Assembly: GCA_002410715.1 (NCBI GenBank) | Contig: DHOG01000062.1 | Location: 1 to 20,856 of the forward strand | DNA from: Ruminococcaceae bacterium UBA5396 | Lineage (GTDB): Bacteria > Bacillota > Clostridia > Oscillospirales > Acutalibacteraceae | Length of the DNA stretch: 20,856 bases | Reading direction: 5' to 3' | Part shown: positions 15,844-20,856 of the stretch, in pieces | Layout: each line of letters starts with the position of its first letter | How positions within the stretch are numbered: the stretch's first letter is position 1 | Position numbers and translations under genes: made by a program | The notes under the pieces: generated by a model | Databases searched by the model: none | What the model was told of the DNA's origin: nothing | The model's input: the letters and a program-made list of their open reading frames with translations, nothing else

Positions 15844-15962
15844 ACATCCTTTCGCACACATTTCTGAGATTTTTGATGGATTTGGAAAGCGAATTTCAAC
15901 CGTCGGAGAGACGTGCTGTCTTTTCCATCCGAAAGGGCAAAACCTAGGTTTACACCCCTTCT
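15844..15962 (-). promoter_or_regulatory. structured 5' leader of fliD
   Basis: Between the sigma-D promoter and fliD the RNA can fold into two elements. One is AAGGG...CCCTT enclosing the perfect palindrome AAACCTAGGTTT (15951-15940). The other is a GGAT-GGAAAG/CTTTCC-ATCC stem capped by CGTC-TCTCC-GACG. The leader ends at the CsrA-like AAAGGATGT. I could not match it to c-di-GMP-I or -II riboswitches by eye. Confidence 0.4.
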
Positions 15963-15969
15963 ATTGCAT

Positions 15970-15996
15970 ATATCGGCTGCTTGGTGAAAAAATTTA
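15970..15996 (-). promoter_or_regulatory. sigma-D (sigma-28) promoter for fliD-fliS
   Basis: TAAA (15996-15993), exactly 15 bases, then GCCGATAT (15977-15970): a full match to the sigma-D/sigma-28 consensus TAAA-N15-GCCGATAT used for late flagellar genes. A transcription start near 15963 is expected. Confidence 0.9.
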
Positions 15997-16123
15997 TACC
16001 AACCTGCTATCAAATTATTGTTTTACAAATGTTCAATTACAGTAAAGAAAACGTCAAAATTATTGCAAAATGCACAAAACAATAAAATTATTTTATGCTT
16101 AAAGGACTTTTTATAACAAAATA

Positions 16124-16152
16124 TTGACAAATTCGACTAAATTATATATAGT
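16124..16152 (+). promoter_or_regulatory. sigma-A promoter for the flgB operon
   Basis: A perfect TTGACA (16124-16129), a 17-base spacer and TATAGT (16147-16152). It leaves a leader of about 160 bases before flgB, with a ten-base palindrome TTATCGATAA (16181-16190) that could bind a regulator. The AT-rich stretch 15997-16123 shows nothing else. Confidence 0.8.
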
Positions 16153-16320
16153 AATCGTATAGCGTTTAGAAAATTATTCCTTATCGATAAAGTTGTCTAT
16201 GTTCACTTAAAGAGAAATACGAATCTCTCATTTATTTATAGGCAATAAAGTGGGATGAAATTATATGTGCGGCAGTAATCCGCGCTGTAGAAAGATTATT
16301 GTTTTTGAAAGGGTGATTTC

Positions 16321-16701
16321 ATGTCGATTGTCAATGGAAATTATGATTTGATGCAGAAAAATTTAGATGCGCTGTGGTTAAGGCAAAAGGTGATTTCCGG
16401 TAATATTGCAAATATTAGCACGCCCGGCTATCAGGCAAGTGAAGTTGAGTTTGAAAACCTGTTTCTTGACATCCTGCAAAGCGGGGAGGACAGAGAGACA
16501 ATTAATACAATGGCAAGTGAACTGGAAGCCATGATTGCTGCTGATGATACAACACCTGTAAACCAAAACGGGAATAACGTGGATATCGATAAGCAGAATG
16601 TTGAAATGGTAAGAACTCAAATTCAGTATCAGTTTGTTACAAGACTGATGACAGATGAAATGTCCAGAGAAAAATACGCAATTAACGGAGGGAGGGGCTA
16701 A
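16321..16701 (+). CDS. flgB: flagellar basal-body proximal rod protein FlgB
   Basis: A 126-residue rod protein. The rod-family N-terminus, LDALWLRQKVISGNIANISTPGYQASEVEFE, carries the SGNIANISTPGY signature (26-37). The helical C-terminus VDIDKQNVEMVRTQIQYQFVTRLM, also conserved, pairs with the N-terminal helix in rod assembly. Exported by the flagellar secretion apparatus, FlgB forms the rod base next to FliE and FliF. ATG 16321 follows GAAAGGGTG. It is the first gene of the early flagellar operon, with flgC four bases downstream. Confidence 0.95.
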   Translation: MSIVNGNYDLMQKNLDALWLRQKVISGNIANISTPGYQASEVEFENLFLDILQSGEDRETINTMASELEAMIAADDTTPVNQNGNNVDIDKQNVEMVRTQIQYQFVTRLMTDEMSREKYAINGGRG

Positions 16702-16704
16702 TAT

Positions 16705-17142
16705 ATGCCCTTTTTAAGTTCTCTTAATATCGGCGGATCCGGATTATCGGCTCAAAAAACAAGGATGAATATTATTTCACAAAACATAGCAAATGCAAGC
16801 ACAACTAGAGCAGAAAACGGGGAAACATACAGAAGAAAGCTTGTTACCCTTCAAGAAGATGTTTTGAATGATTTTGGAGCTGTTTTGGAGGATGAAAATA
16901 ACAGGATTCAGGTGTCGGGTGTCACGGTTGCAGGTGTAATGGATGACATGACTGATTTCAAGGCGGTATATAATCCTTCTCATCCGGATGCGGATGAAAA
17001 CGGATACGTAATGATGCCGAATGTGGATACAACTACAGAAATGGTTGAAATGATAGAGGCCTCTCGGTCATATGAAGCAAATGTAACGGCGTTTAATGCC
17101 ATCAAGCTTATGGCGACAAAGGCCCTGGACATTGGTAAATAA
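16705..17142 (+). CDS. flgC: flagellar basal-body rod protein FlgC
   Basis: A 145-residue rod protein with the N-terminal family pattern LNIGGSGLSAQKTRMNIISQNIANAST. The C-terminal pattern, MMPNVDTTTEMVEMIEASRSYEANVTAFNAIK, is also conserved. Between them lies the short surface domain expected for FlgC. It builds the proximal rod with FlgB and FlgF. ATG 16705 follows a strong GGAGGGAGGGG that overlaps the end of flgB, so the two are probably translated in step. Length matches the family (about 135-150). Confidence 0.96.
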   Translation: MPFLSSLNIGGSGLSAQKTRMNIISQNIANASTTRAENGETYRRKLVTLQEDVLNDFGAVLEDENNRIQVSGVTVAGVMDDMTDFKAVYNPSHPDADENGYVMMPNVDTTTEMVEMIEASRSYEANVTAFNAIKLMATKALDIGK

Positions 17143-17156
17143 AGGAGTGTGTGAAT

Positions 17157-17459
17157 ATGCCGGTTTCTGCTCTTAACGGTGCCAACCTTACGGAATTAAA
17201 CTCAATTATTAACAAAAGTGAAAAAGCTGACGATTTTTATATACCATTCAAGGATGTTTTTGCTAATGCGATTGATAATGTGAATTCGACACAGAGAATA
17301 GCAGAGCAAGACCTTCTGAATGTACTATCGGGTCAGACGGATGATCTTCATACGGTGATGATTAATTCGGTGAAAGCGGATCTTGCTCTTCAAACCCTTG
17401 TTCAGCTCCGAAATAAGGCTCTTGACTCCTATAATGAGATTATGAGAATCAGTCTTTAG
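17157..17459 (+). CDS. fliE: flagellar hook-basal body complex protein FliE
   Basis: A 100-residue adaptor between the MS-ring protein FliF and the rod. The C-terminal half has the conserved FliE pattern: DVFANAIDNVNSTQRIAEQD, then a stretch around DLHTVMINSVKADLALQTLVQLRNKALDSYNEIMRI. Start: GTG 17151 lies only three bases from AAAGGAG (17141-17147), whereas ATG 17157 is nine bases away and is preferred. The ribosome binding site overlaps the flgC stop codon, which suggests coupling. Confidence 0.94.
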   Translation: MPVSALNGANLTELNSIINKSEKADDFYIPFKDVFANAIDNVNSTQRIAEQDLLNVLSGQTDDLHTVMINSVKADLALQTLVQLRNKALDSYNEIMRISL

Positions 17460-17511
17460 TTGCTGCGATATTATTAGTGCTCTGAAAAAGGTAGTTAAGG
17501 GGTTTTAGGAA

Positions 17512-18927
17512 ATGCCCGTTGATATTTTTAAACAGATAAAAGAATTTTGGAACAAGCTGAGCAAGAAGGCCAAGACATATACTGCAGTCGGTTTTGCGGT
17601 CATTGTGGTTGTATCGGTTGTTGCAACGGTTTTATTAAATTCAAAAAACTATCAGGTGTTGTACAGCGGTCTTTCATCCAGTGAGCAGGCTCAAATCGTT
17701 TCAAGGCTGGGCGAGCTGGGGGTTGATCTCAAAACGCAGGTGGGCGGGATCATTCTTGTACCCCAAGATAAAGTCGCAAGTCTGAAAATGCAACTGTCAT
17801 CCGAGGGATATCCCAAAAGCACGCTTACATATGATTTGTTTACAAACAGCGCCGATTTTATGACAACAGATTTTGATAAAAGGCAGTATCTGATATTTCA
17901 GCTGCAGGACAGGCTGCAGGAATCTATCAAAACCTTATCCGGTGTTAAAAATGCAATTGTTACCTTAAGTATAACAGATGATAGTTCCTATGTTTTGGAA
18001 ACAGAAGAGGTGCCCAGCACCGCTTCCTTAATTATTGATCTCGAATCAAGCCTAAGCCTCACCCCAAAACAGATTAAGGGAATTGAAAACCTGATTGCCA
18101 AAAGTGTTCCGGGTCTTTCAACAGACAATGTTTCAATTGTGGATTCTGAGGGAAATATTCTTAATGCAGGTTCGGGGTTTGGTTCGGGCGTAGGAATCGA
18201 AAAGGTTGAGCTGGAAAAGCAGGCCGCTGATATTTACAGAGAAAAGATATCCCAGCTTCTTGGGCCTTTGTATGGTAAAAACGGTATGAGCATAGCCGTC
18301 AATGTTTCGATTGATTTTTCACAAAAAACCAGCCAGCAGGTTGAATATACGCCGCCGGAAGGATTAGACAATTCAGAGAACAACCAGGATTCCGATGACA
18401 GAGTCAATCAAATGCAAAGCGAAATTATCAATCATGGTGGAGAGGTTAAGGATATAAGAGCATCGGTTATAATCAATGAGGAAATACCGGACGATGCCAA
18501 AGCCTCTGTAAACAGGATTGTTGCCAATGCCATCGGAGTTGATGAAGATAACGTTATTGTAACCAGTATGAAATTTAAAGCCGCAGATGAATTGGCGAGA
18601 AGGGCAAAAGACGCTTTAAATGATAAACCATCGTTTTTAGAGCAGTACATGCACTTTATCATACCTTCAATGGCGGCAGTGATTTTAATCCCGCTTGTAT
18701 TAATCGTCTTAATGATATTCTTAAAAAAGAAAAAAATAATCGCCGGTATTGAATATGAAAAAATCAATGATTTGCCGGTTGACCATACAAATGAAGAAAT
18801 ACCGGCAATTGTTCTGAACGAAACCAGAGAACAGAAATTAAAAAGACAGATAAAGGATTTTTCATCTAAAAATCCTGAAATTGTGGCTCAAATGATACGG
18901 ACTTGGCTGAAAGAGGAGAATGATTGA
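17512..18927 (+). CDS. fliF: flagellar MS-ring protein FliF
   Basis: A 471-residue membrane protein, on the short side for FliF (usually about 520-560). Membrane segment one is at 22-43, followed by the ring-building domains (YQVLYSGLSSSEQAQIVSRL, then a stretch with LQDRLQESIKTLSGVKNAIV). Segment two is at about 383-404. The cytoplasmic tail ends with the FliG-binding helix around QIKDFSSKNPEIVAQMIRTW. The missing length is in the periplasmic beta-collar region and the tail linker. FliF forms the ring on which switch, rod and export gate assemble. ATG 17512 follows AAGGGG and AGGAA. Its stop codon overlaps the fliG start by one base. Confidence 0.95.
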   Translation: MPVDIFKQIKEFWNKLSKKAKTYTAVGFAVIVVVSVVATVLLNSKNYQVLYSGLSSSEQAQIVSRLGELGVDLKTQVGGIILVPQDKVASLKMQLSSEGYPKSTLTYDLFTNSADFMTTDFDKRQYLIFQLQDRLQESIKTLSGVKNAIVTLSITDDSSYVLETEEVPSTASLIIDLESSLSLTPKQIKGIENLIAKSVPGLSTDNVSIVDSEGNILNAGSGFGSGVGIEKVELEKQAADIYREKISQLLGPLYGKNGMSIAVNVSIDFSQKTSQQVEYTPPEGLDNSENNQDSDDRVNQMQSEIINHGGEVKDIRASVIINEEIPDDAKASVNRIVANAIGVDEDNVIVTSMKFKAADELARRAKDALNDKPSFLEQYMHFIIPSMAAVILIPLVLIVLMIFLKKKKIIAGIEYEKINDLPVDHTNEEIPAIVLNETREQKLKRQIKDFSSKNPEIVAQMIRTWLKEEND

Positions 18928-19937
18928 TGATTGCTGAGGCTAGATTAGATGCAAAGAAAAAGGCGGCAGCAATTATTATTGATATTGGAATTGAAAATGC
19001 CGCCAAAGTTTATAAATACTTGCGCCAGGAAGAGATTGAACAGCTTACCATGGAAATTGCCAATCTTCAAAAGCTGGAATCAGAGGATGTCGAAGACACG
19101 CTTAATGAATTCTACGAGTTGTGTCTGGCGCAAAAATATATTACAGAGGGTGGTATTGATTACGCAAGAAGTATTCTTGACAAGGTAATGGGTGCTGTTG
19201 AAGCCGCCAACTTAATAGAAAAAGTATCCCAGTCACTTAAGTCCAGAGCCTTTGATTTTTTAAAGAAAACCGATCCCAAGCATCTTTTAAGCTTTATACA
19301 AAGCGAGCATCCCCAGACAATTGCTTTGATACTGTCTTATGTAAAACCGGAACAGGCGTCGCTTATACTTACGGGTTTACCTCGCGAAATCCAGATTGAT
19401 GTAGCAGAACGAATTGCCAACATGGACAGGACTTCTCCCGAGGTGATAAGGGAGGTTGAAAGAACGCTTGAAAACAAATTCTCCTCCCTGGTTAATGTTG
19501 ACCTGGCAGAAATAGGCGGAGTCAAATATATGGCTGAGTTGTTGAATGCGGTTGACAGAAGCACCGAAAAATATTTGCTGGAGGAAATGAACAAAAAAGA
19601 TCCCAAGCTGTCAGAAGAAATAAGGAGAAGAATGTTTGTATTCGAAGACATTGTTACCTTGGATTCTATTGCAATACAAAGATTCCTGCGCGAGATCGAC
19701 ACCAAGGATCTTGTCGTTGCCCTCAAGGGTTCAAACGAGGAAGTCAGCCAGGTGGTTTACTCAAACATGTCAAAGCGCATGAGCGAAACAATACAGGAAG
19801 AACAGCAATATCTGCGCGGAATCAGGCTTCGTGATGTAGAGGAAGCACAGCAGCGCATTGTTGGAATCATTAGAAAACTTGAAGAAGCCGGCGAAATATT
19901 TATTTCTCGAGGGCGAAAGGATGAATTCATTGTCTAA
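18927..19937 (+). CDS. fliG: flagellar motor switch protein FliG
   Basis: A 336-residue C-ring protein in three parts: the FliF-binding N-domain (about 1-100), the middle domain with the EHPQTIA motif (127-133), and the C-terminal torque domain. The torque helix reads LDSIAIQRFLREIDTKDLVVALKG, with the charged residues that meet the stator in place. It binds FliF, FliM and the MotA stator and sets rotation direction. ATG 18927 overlaps the fliF TGA (TGATG) and has AGAGGAG upstream; a TTG one codon earlier is less likely. Its end overlaps fliH. Complete and of normal length. Confidence 0.97.
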   Translation: MIAEARLDAKKKAAAIIIDIGIENAAKVYKYLRQEEIEQLTMEIANLQKLESEDVEDTLNEFYELCLAQKYITEGGIDYARSILDKVMGAVEAANLIEKVSQSLKSRAFDFLKKTDPKHLLSFIQSEHPQTIALILSYVKPEQASLILTGLPREIQIDVAERIANMDRTSPEVIREVERTLENKFSSLVNVDLAEIGGVKYMAELLNAVDRSTEKYLLEEMNKKDPKLSEEIRRRMFVFEDIVTLDSIAIQRFLREIDTKDLVVALKGSNEEVSQVVYSNMSKRMSETIQEEQQYLRGIRLRDVEEAQQRIVGIIRKLEEAGEIFISRGRKDEFIV

Positions 19938-20724
19938 CATAGTGAAATTTGGCAATGTTGTCGAAGATATGGTTTATTCACTTCATTATTCATCAAATGA
20001 TGATCCAAGAAGGCCGAAATGCAGCACATTCGATTCTATGGAGAAAAAGGAAAACAGCTATATCATAGAAGTCGAAAAAGAAGCCGAAAATACACTCAAA
20101 GCCGCCAAATACGAGGCGCTGAAAATCATTACCCAAGCCCGCCAGCAGGCGATGTTGATAAAGACTGCGGCGCAGGAAGAGGCAGTAAAAGCGTTTGAAG
20201 AGGCAAAAAGGGAGGGGTATGATCAGGGCTTTTATGAGGGCGAGAATAAAACTCGCAAGGAAGGAAAGCAGATTCTTGAGGAGGCGGGTCAATTTCTAGA
20301 AAAGCTATACAATAAAAGAAATGATATGATCCGACAAAACATGGATGTTATCAAAGAGCTGTCTTTAAGCATCGCAAAAAAGGTTATAGACTCTCAGCTG
20401 CATCAAGACGATGAAGTATTTATCAGTCTGTTTAAAAAAGCCGCGCAAGAGTGTACGTTTGGGGAATGGGTGAAGATTTCTGTTTCTTCCTGTGAATATG
20501 AGTTTGTGACATCTAACAAGGAAACCCTTTTATCAATGGTCAAGGGTGCGAAATATATCGACGTTGTAAAGCTGGATCACTGTCCAAAAGGAACCTGTAT
20601 TGTGGAGACACCAAGCGGTATCATTGATGCCAGTGTGGGTACCCAGCTTGCGAGAATCAGAGAAACTTTTGATAAAGCAGACCAATCATCGGTTAGTAAT
20701 GAAAGTTATGGGGATATCGCGTGA
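19921..20724 (+). CDS. fliH: flagellar assembly protein FliH (export ATPase regulator)
   Basis: A 268-residue FliH/YscL-family protein that binds and restrains the ATPase FliI and docks it to the C-ring. Residues about 45-140 are a long charged coiled-coil rich in Glu, Lys and Ala (EVEKEAENTLKAAKYEALKI...). The C-domain ends with the family signature KGTCIVETPSGIIDASVGTQ followed by LARIRETF. ATG 19921 follows GAGGG at seven bases and overlaps the last 17 bases of fliG; a longer frame from 19858 would overlap fliG by 80 and lacks a better site. It overlaps fliI by four bases. Confidence 0.9.
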   Translation: MNSLSNIVKFGNVVEDMVYSLHYSSNDDPRRPKCSTFDSMEKKENSYIIEVEKEAENTLKAAKYEALKIITQARQQAMLIKTAAQEEAVKAFEEAKREGYDQGFYEGENKTRKEGKQILEEAGQFLEKLYNKRNDMIRQNMDVIKELSLSIAKKVIDSQLHQDDEVFISLFKKAAQECTFGEWVKISVSSCEYEFVTSNKETLLSMVKGAKYIDVVKLDHCPKGTCIVETPSGIIDASVGTQLARIRETFDKADQSSVSNESYGDIA

Positions 20725-20856
20725 ACACCAACATATATGCTCAGATTCTTGAGGAGAGCAATCCGATCCTGTACATAGGAAAAATCGATAAAATTATCGG
20801 TGTTATTATTGAGTCAACAGGTCCCCGGGTAAATATCGGAGACGTTTGCAATGTTT
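20721..20856 (+). CDS. fliI: flagellar export ATPase FliI, 5' part only
   Basis: The frame opens with GTG at 20721, which shares GTGA with the fliH stop codon, and runs off the window after 45 codons. The visible N-terminus, YIGKIDKIIGVIIESTGPRV then NIGDVCNV, is the beta-barrel start of F1-type export ATPases (consensus G-x-V-x-x-V-x-G-x-x-I-E-x-x-G-P-x-V-x-I-G-D). FliI energises protein export with FliH and FliJ. The Walker motifs lie beyond the window. Confidence 0.88.
   Translation, partial: MNTNIYAQILEESNPILYIGKIDKIIGVIIESTGPRVNIGDVCNV

Noticed and set aside
15835..16320. c-di-GMP-I or -II riboswitch in either flagellar leader
   Set aside because: Neither the GEMM-I core nor the type II pseudoknot core could be found by eye, despite stable stems in the fliD leader.

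Overview
The window looks like chromosomal DNA of an anaerobic, endospore-forming, flagellated member of the Clostridia. The evidence is a forespore sigma factor (SigG), a LysM/GH18 protein of the spore cortex-lytic type, strong AGGAGG-like ribosome binding sites, a Firmicutes-style secG-rnr pair and a clostridial flgB-flgC-fliE-fliF-fliG-fliH-fliI cluster. Base composition looks moderate by eye, and more AT-rich in the flagellar part. I cannot name the genus.

Layout. (1) Positions 1-800: an IS200-type insertion sequence with only tnpA, followed by a palindromic repeat block. (2) 929-3960: a LysM/GH18-like gene (+) converging on a minus-strand pair, a CorA-type Mg2+ channel gene followed by uridine phosphorylase. 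The corA mRNA has a leader of about 150 nt with its own promoter. It carries an unannotated 24-codon ORF with a strong ribosome binding site and two mutually exclusive hairpins, one of which can hide the corA ribosome binding site. (3) 4160-8380: secG, terminator, rnr (RNase R), eno (enolase), terminator. (4) 8319-9145: no credible gene. It holds further copies of the palindromic repeats, a decayed IS200 right end and the murC promoter/leader. (5) 9146-11768: murC and a zinc-ribbon/proline-rich multi-pass membrane protein with its own promoter and terminator. (6) 11769-12744: a third repeat copy and sigG (-). (7) 12860-15996: a minus-strand late flagellar operon, fliD-fliS-(FliT/FlgN-like), behind a textbook sigma-D/sigma-28 promoter. 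(8) 16124-20856: a divergent plus-strand flagellar basal-body/export operon behind a consensus sigma-A promoter, leaving the window inside fliI.

How the parts work together. The divergent region 15835-16320 separates two flagellar programmes: rod, MS-ring, switch and export genes from a housekeeping promoter, and filament cap plus chaperones from a sigma-D promoter. fliD and fliS share a nine-base ribosome-binding-site motif, AAAGGATGT, that resembles the CsrA target. sigG lies beyond the terminator of the late flagellar operon and is detached from its usual spoIIGA-sigE partners.

The observation most worth following is the corA leader. Its small ORF begins Met-Val-Ser-Pro-Asp-Pro, recalling the Pro/Asp-rich start of enterobacterial MgtL, and it runs through one strand of the hairpin that would keep the corA ribosome binding site free. 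This suggests, but does not prove, a translation-coupled Mg2+ sensor in a Clostridium-type bacterium.
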